Assembly: GCA_032622095.1 (NCBI GenBank)
Contig: CP136061.1
Span: 238,750,609-238,814,608 of the forward strand
Source of the DNA: Siphonodentalium dalli
Lineage: Eukaryota; Mollusca; Scaphopoda; Gadilida; Siphonodentaliidae
Direction: 5' to 3'
DNA length: 64,000 bases
Part shown: positions 9,767 through 20,348 of the stretch, piece after piece
Layout of the letters: each line of letters opens with the position of its first letter
Numbering within the stretch: position 1 is the stretch's first letter
Notes under the pieces: generated by a model
What the model was told of the DNA's origin: nothing
Seen by the model: the letters and a program-made list of their open reading frames with translations, nothing else
Databases searched by the model: none
Position numbers and translations under genes: made by a program

Positions 9767-10379
9767 TACAGCAATGCCTTAACCCTTTACCCAACAAACC
9801 GGCCAAAACCGGCCAAATAAAGCTTCAACAGCCTAAAATATCTTCGGTCTGTCTCAATAGAACCATACAAATATGGATATCATTGGAACCGTCTCCTTGA
9901 CCACATTGTGATAGTTACAGTTATGCCCTGTGCCAATGCATTCTCTTATATATGCGAGTCGACCATAGGTCGCCTCGCATATATAAGAGAATGCATTGGC
10001 CTAAAAAAAATCTTTTTTTAACACTTTTTACTATTTTTTCTTACATTCTTTAACAATTTTATAATTTTTAATGTGTTAAGCCAATGCATTCTCTGATATA
10101 TGCGAGGCGACCTATGGTCGACTCGCATATATAAGAGAATGCATTGGCACAGGGCCCTTCTGTTGGGTAAAGGGTTAAATAATCAACTCCTTAGCCACAG
10201 CAGAATTACGGGTAATTTTTCATGATTTAGTCGGAAATATGGCTTGTTGCCATTCAATGGAAAGCTCTCAGGGAGAGCTTTCCGATGAATGGCTACAAGC
10301 CATATTTCCGACTAAATCCTGAAAAATTACCCATAATTCTGCTGTGGTCAACGAATCGATTATTTAGGGCATTACTGTA
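9767..10379. mobile_element. Mar-B6, interrupted by PalA4
   Basis: The left terminus TACAGCAATGCC runs into TTAA at 9779, where PalA4 sits. After it the Mar-B arm resumes (AATAATCAACTCCTTAGCCA) and reaches CATTACTGTA at 10379. Removing PalA4 and one TTAA restores a continuous copy. The element is bracketed by a 21-bp direct repeat, TGTGATTGCCTCAAGGAACT plus A, at 9748-9768 and 10381-10401. That is far longer than the normal TA duplication. Confidence 0.88.
9779..10178 (+). mobile_element. PalA4, full-length, nested in Mar-B6
   Basis: Complete copy with TTAA at 9779-9782 and 10175-10178. The host sequence GCCTTAAATAATC is split exactly at TTAA, which proves the 4-bp target duplication. Core 2 has one change (CTCTGATATATG). 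Confidence 0.95.
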
Positions 10380-10401
10380 GTGTGATTGCCTCAAGGAACT
10401 A

Positions 10402-10756
10402 TTTGCTGTCTGCTGAGTTGGTTTTCCATTATCAGTCATCACGGATTTGATATTGGTTTGATTTGAAATCTGAGATGCCAACTTCAAACACTGCATCAAC
10501 ACATGATAGTGATTGATTGATTTTGGATCCATTTTCTGTTTATTGAAATAAGAATAAATGCTCACACATGCTTAATCCAGAATGGACAAAGCATATAAAC
10601 CAAAGTACAAGGGAAAATCAATAAAAACAGCCAGAGATTGTGTAAGGGACGATTGTGATTATTTTGTCTCAGCCTATTTTATGTCGGAATCAATCCATTT
10701 TTGTTGAAGCACTGTGATCTGAGAATGAAGCCTGGAGACAATATCAATATTAGAGA
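10402..10756. other. unique stretch, no gene seen
   Basis: No gene or repeat recognised before the satellite begins. Confidence 0.4.
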
Positions 10757-13371
10757 GCGACAACATTGTCTGACTTACTGTGAACTATTATTAATCTGTT
10801 ATGTTTAAGTGATGTGAAACACTCCACAACAGCATTGTCTGACTTACTGTGAACTATAACCTGCTATGTTAAAGTGATGTGAAACACTCCACGACAGCAT
10901 TGTCTGACTTACTGTGAACTATTATTAATCTGTTATGTTTAAGTGATGTGAAACACTCCACAACAGCATTGTCTGACTTACTGTGAACTATTATTAATCT
11001 GTTATGTTTAAGTGATGTGAAACACTCCACAACAGCATTGTCTGACTTACTGTGAACTATAACCTGCTATGTTAAAGTGATGTGAAACACTTCGCGACAA
11101 CATGATGTGAAACACTCCACAGCAACATTGTCTGACTTACTGTAAAATATAATCTGCTATGTTAAAATGATGTGAAACACTCCGTGACAATATTGTCTGA
11201 CTTACTGTAAACTATAATCTGCTATGTTAAAGTGATGTGAAACACTCCAAGACAACATTATCTGACTCGCTGTAAACTATATTATGCTATGTTAAAATGA
11301 TGTCACTCTGCGACAACATTGTCTGACTTACTGTGAACTATAATCTGCTATGTTAAAGTGATGTGAAACACTCCACAACAGCATTGTCTGACTTACTGTG
11401 AACTATAACCTGCTATGTTAAAGTGATGTGAAACACTTCGCGACAACATGATGTGAAACACTCCACAGCAACATTGTCTGACTTACTGTAAAATATAATC
11501 TGCTATGTTAAAGTGATGTGAAACACTCCAAGACAACATTATCTGACTTGCTGTAAACTATATTATGCTATGTTAAAATGATGTCACTCTGCGACAACAT
11601 TGTCTGACTTACTGTGAACTATAATCTGCTATGTTAAAGTGATGTGAAACACTCCACAACAGCATTGTCTGACTTACTGTGAACTATAACCTGCTATGTT
11701 AAAGTGATGTGAAACACTTCGCGACAACATGATGTGAAACACTCCACAGCAACATTGTCTGACTTACTGTAAAATATAATCTGCTATGTTAAAGTGATGT
11801 GAAACACTCCAAGACAACATTATCTGACTTGCTGTAAACTATATATTCTGCTATGTTAAAATGATGTCACTCTGCGACAACATTGTCTGACTTACTGTGA
11901 ACTATAATCTGCTATGTTAAAGTGATGTGAAACACTCCCGGACAATATTGTCGGACTTACTGTTAACTGTACTCTGCTATGTTAAAGTGATGTGAAATAC
12001 TCCCGGACAATATTGTCTTACTTACTGTAAACTATAATCTGATATGTTAAAGTGATGTGAAACACTCCCCAACAATATTGTCTGACTTACTGTTAACTAT
12101 TTTTAAACTACTATGTTAAAATGATGTGAAACACTCCACAGAATCATTGTCTGACTTAATACTGTAAACTATAATCTACTATGTTAAAGTGATGTGAAAC
12201 ACTCTGCGACAATATTGTCTGATTTACTGTAAATTATAATCTGCTATGTTAAAGTGATGTGAAACACTCCGCGACAACATTGTCTGACTTAATACTGTAA
12301 ACTATAATCTGCTATGTTAAAATGATGTGAAACACTCTGCGACAATATTGTCTGACTTTAACTGTGAACTATATTCTGCTATGTTAAAGTGATGTGAAAC
12401 ACTCCATGACATATTGTCTGACTTACCTTGAACTATTATCTGCTATGTAAAAGTGATGTGAAACACTCCACAACAACATTGTCTGACTTACTGTAAACTA
12501 TAATCTGCTTTGTTAACCCTTTGAACCTGGCTGGCCGGTATTTCGGCCAGAACGTAATTGCATATATACGCGACTGGGCGGTGTTCCGGCCATGACGTAA
12601 TGTCGTTCTACCGTCGTCGTCGCAGTGTTGCACTTTATTTTTTATATTTCGATAAATACTCAAAGTTAAAAAAAATAAAAGAGTATTTCACGAAATTCAT
12701 ATTATAATTGTTTTAGCTGTCCAAAAAATATCGAAGTTGTGTTTGGCATAACGAAGTATCAGCTGATTAAAAACTGGATACAGTCTCCATTTTATCACAT
12801 TTCAGCAATTACGGTGCCACAATATTGCTTCTTGCGACCTCTCATTTTGCGTTAGGTCATATGGCCTTATATGGCCCATAAGAGGTCTAAAAATATATAT
12901 TTATAGGTAGAAACTTTAGTGACGTATTCTTGTGGTATTTATAACTCCCAATGTGTGAAGAAATTCCCGCTAAATTATATAATTCGCACTAACAATTGTC
13001 GGATATAAACACATGTCATACGAGTTTTGTCAAAATACCCCTGGGAGCCCAGGGTCAGGGCGTCAATCGTTGTGGAGAGCCAGGGTGTAAAGGGTTAAAG
13101 TGATGTGAAACACTCCATGACAACATTGTCTGACTTTAACTGTGAACTATAATCTGCTATGTTAAAGTGATGTGAAACACTCCATGACATATTGTCTGAC
13201 TTACCTTGAACTATTATCTGCTATGTTAAAGTGATGTGAAACACTCCACAACAACATTGTCTGACTTACTGTGAACTAATCTGCTATGTTAAAGTGATGT
13301 GAAACACTCCATGACAATATTGTCTGACTTACTGTAAACTATAATCTGCTATGTTAAAGTGATGTGAAACA
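10757..13371. repeat. ~65-bp satellite array, interrupted by element J
   Basis: About 30 head-to-tail monomers of 57-67 bp follow the pattern TTAAAGTGATGTGAAACACT, CCACAACAGCATTGTCTGAC, TTACTGTGAACTATAATCTG, CTATG. Monomer variants recur in blocks: the variant ACTTCGCGACAACATGATGT appears at about 11087, 11434 and 11715. The last two blocks are a near-identical 281-bp higher-order unit. The array is split at 12513-13098 by a TTAA element. No reading frame persists through it. Confidence 0.95.
12513..13098. mobile_element. J, 586-bp TTAA element inside the satellite
   Basis: It opens TTAACCCTTTGAACCTGGCT and closes AGCCAGGGTGTAAAGGGTTAA. TTAA at both edges falls at the TTAAAGTGATG monomer junction, so excision would restore an ordinary monomer. 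The interior is unrelated to PalA; it has a GGCCGGTATTTCGGCC palindrome and several CpG near the left end. Single copy in this window. Confidence 0.88.
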
Positions 13372-13374
13372 TTG

Positions 13375-13531
13375 AGGAGTAGCTATATATCACTTAGGAA
13401 ATTATTTATTAAATAAATTGGACTCCTTCTGCACTTTTATTATCTGCCATATACTAATTTTTCCTGAACACCCCTCTAGATGAATTATCGACCATAATGT
13501 ACGTATACTTTATAACTGAGTGGGAGAATAC
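13375..13531 (-). mobile_element. E fragment, reversed and degraded
   Basis: It matches E-family landmarks in reverse: CTGAACACCCCTCTAGATGA, a diverged TATACTTTATAACTGAGTGG and GGGAGAATACATT. Termini are no longer clear. Confidence 0.5.
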
Positions 13532-13545
13532 ATTCTATATATAGA

Positions 13546-13692
13546 GGATCTCACATGAGTTTCTATTTTATACGGAATTTATCAACCGAGTTCACTAAAT
13601 TCGATTTGAGCTGAGGTTTACCGAGGCTCAAATAGAATTTAGAGGACGAGGTTGATAAATTACGTAAAAAATAGGACGAGTGTGAGATACCT
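13546..13692. repeat. ~147-bp imperfect palindrome
   Basis: GGATCTCACATGAGTTTCTA, GAATTTATCAACC and CTAAATTCGATTTGAGC on the left are mirrored by GCTCAAATAGAATTTAG, GGTTGATAAATTACG and CGAGTGTGAGATACC. The centre is GAGGTTTACC. Arm identity is roughly 80%. Noncoding. Confidence 0.8.
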
Positions 13693-13986
13693 TTTATCAC
13701 ATGATCAAATAAACCCGAAGCAACGCCAAATATTCATCGAAAACAACAATCATAAACTACAGCGATCGCAAGTTATTTGAAGAACGCCGTGACGTCATCG
13801 CACGCGCTGATATTAAACGTGTCTATTACCGATAATTATGAAACTGCTTTTATGGCCAAATTATGTGATAAAATTAAATACTAATCACTCACACAATACT
13901 TTTTTTTATTTCAGGTAAGTGAATCAAGTTCTGAAATCTCAAGTCCTGCGGGAATGGGGTCTGTTGTATTTGTCTATTTCGCACCC

Positions 13987-14219
13987 TTAACCCTTTCATG
14001 GTGTGTGCTGCGTTGGTGTAGCATAAAGTATCAAGTGCCAGTGCATCCTCTTATATATATGAGAATGCACTGGCTTACAAGGTCAAGGTAAATATTGTTA
14101 GACCAATGTATTCTCTTATATATGTGAGGCTCCATGTGGGAGACTCGCATATATAACAGAATGCATTGGCACAGGGTTTTCGAAAATAATTCAGGAAGCT
14201 TCAGTCATCGGAGGGTTAA
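13987..14219 (+). mobile_element. PalC1, TTAA MITE
   Basis: The copy starts TTAACCCTTTCATGGTGTGT and ends CATCGGAGGGTTAA. It has two hairpin cores related to PalA's, here with the CACTGGC variant on the inner side of core 1 and a CTCCATGTGGGAG tip in core 2. The spacer is a short AAGGTCAAGGTAAATATTGT rather than PalA's long A/T spacer. PalA5 starts in its terminal TTAA. Confidence 0.85.
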
Positions 14220-14619
14220 CCCTTTACCCAACAGAATGGCCCTGTGCCAATGCATTCTCTTATATATGCGAGTCGACCATAGGTCGCCTCGCATATATAA
14301 GAGAATGCATTGGCTTAACACATTAAAAATTATAAAATTGTTAAAGAATGTGAGAAAAAATGGTAAAAAGTGTTAAAAAAAGATTTTTTTTAGGCCAATG
14401 CATTCTCTTATATATGCGAGGCGACCTATGGTCGACTCGCATATATAAGAGAATGCATTGGCACAGGGCATAACTGTAACTATCACAATGTGGTCAAGGA
14501 GCCGGTTCCAATGATATCCATATTTGTATGGTTTTATTGAGACAGACAGACCCAAGATAATTTAGGCTGTTGCAGCTTTATTTGGCCGGTTTTGGCCGGT
14601 TTGTTGGGTAAAGGGTTAA
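14216..14619 (-). mobile_element. PalA5, full-length, inserted at the end of PalC1
   Basis: TTAA at 14216-14219 is shared with PalC1's right terminus; the other TTAA is at 14616-14619. Both hairpin cores are perfect. The asymmetric part has a duplicated GACAGACAGACC. Confidence 0.92.
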
Positions 14620-15331
14620 GGTATTTCTGTATTGTACACCCATGTGCAAAACTGCACACTAGGTCACGATCTAATGTCCTTCGTTTGTAAACCAATCAAT
14701 AATTTGCAGATATTTGGTGTAACATGATGGAACAGCTTGAGCTTTAAGCTTTCAGTTGTTTTTCATGAAATGACAAATGATTGCAGTATTAAAGGGCAAC
14801 CTTTTAATTAAAACATGCTTTTGAGTAGAGGGACTGTTGGTGGGTGCATGGCCAGCCCTAAACGTATATAACATAGCCATTATTAATGGATTCTGGCAAT
14901 TTTTGGTATCTGAGTTTATTGTCACATGTGACAGCTGCACACATAAAATTGGGCCCGATCCAACATTCTAACCAGAGTTTTTGCGCTTGATTCTATTTAT
15001 ACTAATTTTTATGTCCATCAGCGCGATAACTTTATAACAAACGTCAACCAGTTACATGTAATTCATATTTTGTATATGGATCTTTCACAACAATATCTCA
15101 ATCGAGTTCGAAAACCAGGTTTGTCCATTTATTTTTTACATGAGTTACGCGGCTGTTAGTTTGTATAATTATACACCCCTTGTCAACTGAAAATTGGGTC
15201 ATGCGTTCTTTTTTTCCTATAAAACAGACCATAACACAAACCGATGTCACATCTTGTTAACTTAGATGACTAAATGTTGTAGATCGCCAATTCACAGGTA
15301 GAATATTGGGCTAACTAACAGTGCTGCATTG
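14620..15331. other. unique AT-rich stretch, no gene seen
   Basis: No convincing exon. ATCGAGTTCGAAAACCAGGT at about 15102 resembles GAACGAGTTCGCAAACCAGG in the 36.9-37.5 kb array, so part may be a decayed copy of that repeat. Confidence 0.4.
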
Positions 15332-15520
15332 TACAGTAATGCCCTAAATAATCGACTCCTTAACCACAGCAGAATTATGGGTAACTTTTCAGGATTTAGT
15401 CGGAAATATGGCTTGTTGCCATTCATCGGAATGCAACAAGCCATATTTTCGACTAAATCCTGAAAAGTTACTCATAATTCTGCTGTGGTTAAGGAGTCGA
15501 TTATTTAAGGCATTACTGTA
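15332..15520. mobile_element. Mar-B7, centrally deleted copy
   Basis: Both termini are intact (TACAGTAATGCCC and AAGGCATTACTGTA), with TA on each side. The two arms meet at CATCGGAATGCAACAAG, so the GAAAGCTCTC centre and about 30 bp are missing. Confidence 0.88.
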
Positions 15521-16414
15521 TAATATCCAAACTTCAAACAAATTTCGGAAACAAATCACCTGATTTAGAATTTGAAATTCTGGTTTTCGTGGTTTCCAGA
15601 TGATAACTTCAGTTAAATGTTTCATGTTTATATAATAACTGTATTGAATGAAATTTTATTATTATAAATCAGTCTTTGTATACCTGTAGGGAATAACATA
15701 CATGTATATGTACATAATCTAATATGTGTAAAGAAGGAAATTTTGCTCCAAGCTCGACTCAGGATGCCAAATCACTTGTCACTTGATAAAATAGTTTTGA
15801 GCGCTGATAGCAGCGTCTTTATTCTGGATAGGTATGCAATCATCAGCTCTACAAGAGCGTCAGATACAGCGTCTTCATGTTCAATTAGTCTCTATAGGAA
15901 CATACTTCATAGTCCACCGCGAGAACAAGAAGGAAGAACTGGGGCCACTTCACACCTGCATATGTGTCTATGTGCGCACTTGAGTGCAACGTGCATGCCG
16001 ACGCACTCTAGCAGGAACAATAAACAGCCACCCACACTCATCCCCCTCATTCTCACTGAACATCGTGATATCTAATTGTGTGTAGGTTTCTTCATTCAGC
16101 GATTTTCATTGTCAATTTCTGATCAGTTTGAGTAACTATGCAATTATACTTACCCACATGCTTGTCTATCTCCATGGTGGTATGTCATTTATTAGAACAG
16201 CCCTCATGTATAAAAAATATTAGCTTAGCAGACTGCAGGCTGATAAACACCTCATGGATTTTATATTATCATGGATTTTTGATAAGTTATGCTTACCCAC
16301 ATCCTAGTCTATATCTATGTTGGTATTTTCTTGATTTGTAGGCCCCTCATTTGGATGTCTGAGTAGAGAATTGGCCCATGGGCAATCAGCACCAATAATA
16401 TTGACATGGGGACC
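15521..16414. other. unique stretch with weak internal duplication
   Basis: A 110-codon open frame at 15743-16075 has no recognisable domain, biased Ser/His composition and no splice context, so I do not call it a gene. Two diverged direct copies occur at about 16135-16200 and 16280-16350 (ACTTACCCACATGCTTGTCT versus GCTTACCCACATCCTAGTCT). Confidence 0.4.
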
Positions 16415-17575
16415 TGAGACACTAGTCAAAAAAGTGAACCCATCCACTAGTCTATAAGCAAACCTATCTTATAGTGGAAAAGGGAACCTAGCTACTAATC
16501 AACACAGTGACCCTAGCCACTATAGTCAAATAGGGAAGCAAGCCACTAGTCAATAAGGGAAGCTAGCAATTAGTCAATAAGGGAAGCTAGCCACTAGTCA
16601 AATAGGGAAGCTAGCCACAAGTCAATAAAGGATTCTAGTCAACACAGGAACCTAGCCACTAGTCAACAAGGTAACCGAGCCACTAGTAAAATAGGAAAGC
16701 TAGCCACTAGTCAATAAAGGACGCTAGTCAACAAGGGAACCTAGCCACTAGTCAACAAGGGTACCAAAACACCAGTCAAATGTGGAAGCTAGCCACCAGC
16801 CAACAATGGAATCTATAGACACTAGTCAACAAGGGTAGCTAACCACTAGTCGATAAGCAAACCTATATTATAGTCGAGAAGGGAACCTAGCTACTAATCA
16901 ACAAGGGACCCTAGCGACTAGTCAAACAGGGAAGCTAGCCACAAGTTAACAAGGAACCCTAGCTCACCCCTTGCCAAATAGGGAAGCTAGCCACTAGTCA
17001 AATAGGGAAGCTAGCCACTAGTCAATAAGGGAAGCTAGCCACTAGTCAACAAGGGTACCTATACACTAGTCAAATTGGGAAGCTAGCCACTAGTCAATAA
17101 GGGAATTAGCCACTAGTCAATAAGCGACCTATCTTACAGTGGAGAAGGGAAACTAGCTACTCATAAACAAGGGATCCTCACCACTAGTCAAATAGGGAAG
17201 CTAGCCACTAGTCAATAAGGGAAGCTAGTCAACAAGGGAACCTAGCAACTAGTCAACAAGGGTAGCTAGCCACTAGTCAATAAGCTTACCTATCTTATTC
17301 TTATAGTTGAGAAGGGAACCTAGCTACTAATCAACAAGGGACCCTAGCCACTAGTCAAATAGGGAAGCTAGCCACTAGTCAAATAGGGAAGCTAGCCACT
17401 AGTTAACAAGGTAACCTAGCCACTAGTCAATATGCGAACCTAGACTCTAGCTAAGAAGGGAATTTAAAAATAACTACTAACCAAATAGGGTAGGGAGCCA
17501 CTGGTTGACAAGGGAACATAGTGGCTAGTCTGTAAGGCAGCTATCCACTAGTTAACAGTGGAATATTGCTACCAA
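16415..17575. repeat. 24-bp minisatellite, about 1.1 kb
   Basis: Roughly 45-48 variants of GGGAAGCTAGCCACTAGTCA plus ATAA. Indels and substitutions are frequent toward the edges, while the middle (about 16980-17240) is more uniform. The array is bracketed by a diverged direct repeat, ATTGGCCCATGGGCAATC at about 16370 and ATTGGCCCGTGGGCAATC at about 17713. It carries no sustained reading frame. Confidence 0.95.
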
Positions 17576-18103
17576 TCAGTGCATCACATCAGAAGAAGCT
17601 GGACTAGATTTGTAACAGCTATGTATTGTATTATCACTGGTGGTGTCTGGCCTCGAATCATAGAAGCGCTAACAAGCAATCTTAGGCTGTAGCTTGGACA
17701 TTTGAGTAAACCAATTGGCCCGTGGGCAATCACCACCAATAATGTTAAGTATCTGAACAAATCCTTTGGAAGATTTCCAGGTCGGGGGCCATAGCTTCGT
17801 CTCAGATTGTTATGTTTGTAAATTGATTACGCTTTCCTCTTGGAATAATATTACAAGCTCTGGCTATCGGCGACTAGTTTTGATGATTGTCTGAGGTTCT
17901 GCCAAAGTGATGGAACAATTGAGAGCAATCACACGTTTCTTTGCCCTCTCACAGGCACTCGGCATCTCTAAGTGGTTTCCGTTGCATCCTGACATTACCT
18001 CCCTTGTACCGTTAAGTTCAAAGAAGTTAATGACGAATAACTGGTCTATAGCCTCATTCTTCCTTATCTACAAGGATTTTCTTACTTTGTTGGGGAGCTG
18101 AAT
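17576..18103. other. unique stretch, no gene seen
   Basis: Contains the right-hand flanking repeat of the minisatellite (about 17703-17746). A 64-codon frame at 17907-18101 lacks domain or splice evidence. Confidence 0.4.
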
Positions 18104-18240
18104 TACAGTAATGCCCTAAGTAATCGACTCCTTAACCAGAGCAGAATTATGGGTAACTTTTCAGGATTTAGTCGGAAATATGGCTTGTTGCCATTCATCG
18201 GAAAGCTCTCACCGACTAAATCCCGACTAATGCCACTGTA
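18104..18240 (+). mobile_element. Mar-B8, right arm deleted
   Basis: The left arm is complete, from TACAGTAATGCCCTAAGTAA to CATCGGAAAGCTCTC. It is followed by scrambled remnants (ACCGACTAAATCCCGACTAA) and a final CCACTGTA. Confidence 0.8.
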
Positions 18241-18348
18241 ACAGTAATGTTTATATAACAATGGTTTTGATATGCGAAATCTCGTTATTGGAGAGCAAAG
18301 TCAATCTGTTTAGAAATGTACTTGTTGATAATAGTTGTTTTGCAGACT

Positions 18349-18607
18349 TCAACCCTTTCATGACAGGAGCTGTGCATTAAAGATCCTGTGGCAGTGCAAT
18401 CTTTTATATATGCGAGTCTCCCGTATGGAGCCTCACATATATATATACGAGAATGCACTGGCTTACAATGTCAAGGTAAATATAGTTAGGCAAATTCATT
18501 CTCTTATATATGCGAGGGTCCCTATGGGAGACTCGTATATATAAGAGAATGCATTGGCACAGGGTTTTTCGCAAAATTTCAACAAGCTCCAGTCATGGAA
18601 GGGTTAA
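18349..18607 (+). mobile_element. PalC2, TTAA MITE
   Basis: It runs from TCAACCCTTTCATGACAGGA to GTCATGGAAGGGTTAA; the left target has one change (TCAA). Both hairpin cores are present; core 1 has expanded ATATATATA. The segment GGTTTTTCGCAAAATTTCAA, which is PalC-specific, precedes the right end. Confidence 0.88.
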
Positions 18608-18670
18608 TAATATCTATCTTATTTCACATGAACCCACTTTGTAGGCCGTTAGTCCCTTTAATAGTCCATG

Positions 18671-18776
18671 AGGTGCAATAGGGTACAGGCGTGCAATAGG
18701 GTACAGGAGGGTGCAATAGGGTACAGGAGGGTGCAATAGGGTACAGGCGGGTGCGATAGGGTACAGGCCGGTGCGT
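18671..18776. repeat. ~20-bp tandem repeat, about five to six units
   Basis: Head-to-tail GGTGCAATAGGGTACAGG units with one- or two-base spacers (CG, AG, GG). The last units show ATAGGG preceded by GCG. Confidence 0.92.
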
Positions 18777-18983
18777 GTGTATAGTAATTATCACTTGACA
18801 GACATGGATCAGATTAATGTCAAGTGGCAGTAATTATTCAAAATTTAATTGACTTGTTGCATGTTGTTGTGCATGATAAACAGTTCATGATGTCACAACT
18901 CTCGGCATGTCTGTCAGTCACTACTTGCTGATTGAGCACTTTCATGGTCTTAGGTTTACACCATGATTCTATTCACAGCAGAT

Positions 18984-19090
18984 GTGCCATGAAGCTCTAC
19001 TCTGGGTATGCCTGTAGAAATCATACAGGTACTCCACCAGTACAAATTACAAAACCTGGGAACTTTTTAATGTGGAGACAGGGAAGTGTA
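18984..19090. repeat. dispersed repeat L, copy 1
   Basis: ATGTGCCATGAAGCTCTACT, AGAAATCATACAGGTACTCC, ACCAGTACAAAT and CTGGGAACTTTTTAATG recur in diverged form at 36156-36250. Class unknown. Confidence 0.6.
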
Positions 19091-19192
19091 TATCGTTGAG
19101 CTGGGACCACCGCCTACTAAGCAGATTATTGAGGAACAAGTTTTAACAAATAAATATATTCTCTGTCTTTTTAGCTCAACTTGACATAGTCT

Positions 19193-19290
19193 AGTTTGAG
19201 CTATAACCTGAACATTTCTCCCAAAATTAATAACAGACCATTCCAATGAATACTTTTATAAGTGAATGGGAGAATTCACTCTGTCATTTT
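19193..19290 (-). mobile_element. E fragment, reversed
   Basis: CTGAACATTTCTCC, AATAACAGACCATTCCAATG, ACTTTTATAAGTGAATGGGA and GAATTCAC are the reverse of the E-family left half. Both termini are gone. Confidence 0.55.
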
Positions 19291-19428
19291 ATACCCCTAA
19301 ATATATACAAAAAATAAAGTTCAGTGAAGAAATTCACCATCTTTAAGCGCTGACTCAATTCATTGAAGAAATTTTTATTTTTCAAGCAGAGTGAAGTCAT
19401 AAATGGGTTTCCTTTGAATTCCTATATG

Positions 19429-19794
19429 TGACCCGCCATATCAAATCCAGTCGTAAGTCGGGATTTTTTTTACCCTGTGCCAATGCATTCTCTTGCGAGT
19501 CGACCATTGGCCTAACAATTTTTTACAATTTTAATAATTGCCCCAGACAAACATGAGCAGACGGCACTCTTCTATATGCTTCTATACATGTGTGGGGCTC
19601 CCTGCAGGGTAATGGATGTTTTTTATTTTATGTCCTAAAAATTGTAAGAAACATTTATTTTAAAAAAAATTGTTAGGCCAATGCATTCTCTTATATATGC
19701 GAGGCGACCTATGGTCGACTCGCATATATAAGAGAATGCATTGGCACAGGGTAAAAAAATCCTGACTTACGACTGGATTTGATATGGCGGGTCA
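19429..19794. mobile_element. PalG, core hairpin in a non-TTAA element
   Basis: Terminal inverted repeats begin TGACCCGCCATATCAAATCC and extend about 65 bp inward to CCCTGTGCCAATGCATTCTC. The flanks are identical 6-bp direct repeats, TATATG (19423-19428 and 19795-19800), not TTAA. The right side holds a perfect PalA-type hairpin core (about 19677-19745). The left core is shortened to CTCTTGCGAGTCGACCATTGGCC. Between them lies a GTGGGGCTCCCTGCAG stem. The superfamily is not identified. Confidence 0.85.
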
Positions 19795-19905
19795 TATATG
19801 GCAGGTTCAGAGAGGATATTCTTATTCTGTATGCATATAATTATGTAGGGATTATAGAGCTGAGAGCCCTGCAGTGTATCTCCAGATAAGGTCGGAGTCG
19901 GGGAA

Positions 19906-20265
19906 TTAACCCTTTACCCAACAAACCGGCCAAAACCGGCCAAATAAAGCTTCAACAGCCTAAAATATCTTCGGTCTGTCTCAATAGAACCATACAAATA
20001 TGGATATCATTGGAACCGGCTCCCTGACCACATTGTGATAGTTACAGTTATGCCCTGTGCCAATGCATTCTCTTATATATGCGAGTCGACCATAGGTCCC
20101 CTCGCATATATAAGAGAATGCATTGGCCTAAAAAAAAAATTCTTACATTCTTTAACAATTTTATAATTTTTAATGTGTTAAGCCAATGCATTCTCTTATA
20201 TATGCGAGGCGACCTATGGTCGACTCGCATATATAAGAGAATGCATTGGCACAGGGCCCTTCTGT
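19906..20265 (+). mobile_element. PalA6, right terminus lost
   Basis: The left end is normal (TTAACCCTTTACCCAACAAA). The spacer lacks about 30 bp. Core 1 has GTCCCCTCGC for GTCGCCTCGC. The copy stops at CCCTTCTGT; the expected TGGGTAAAGGGTTAA is replaced by a repeat of the left flank. GTCGGAGTCGGGGAATTAAC is found at 19891-19910 and again at 20264-20283. Confidence 0.9.
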
Positions 20266-20348
20266 CGGAGTCGGGGAATTAACTGATGTGATGAGACCCT
20301 GCCTCTTTTCCCCTGAAGCAAATGTCATTTGCAGTGAATCAAACCATT

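Noticed and set aside
10757-13371. CRISPR-like array
   Set aside because: Head-to-tail monomers without unique spacers; a eukaryotic satellite.
15743-16075. 110-codon plus-strand frame
   Set aside because: No recognisable domain, biased composition and no splice context.
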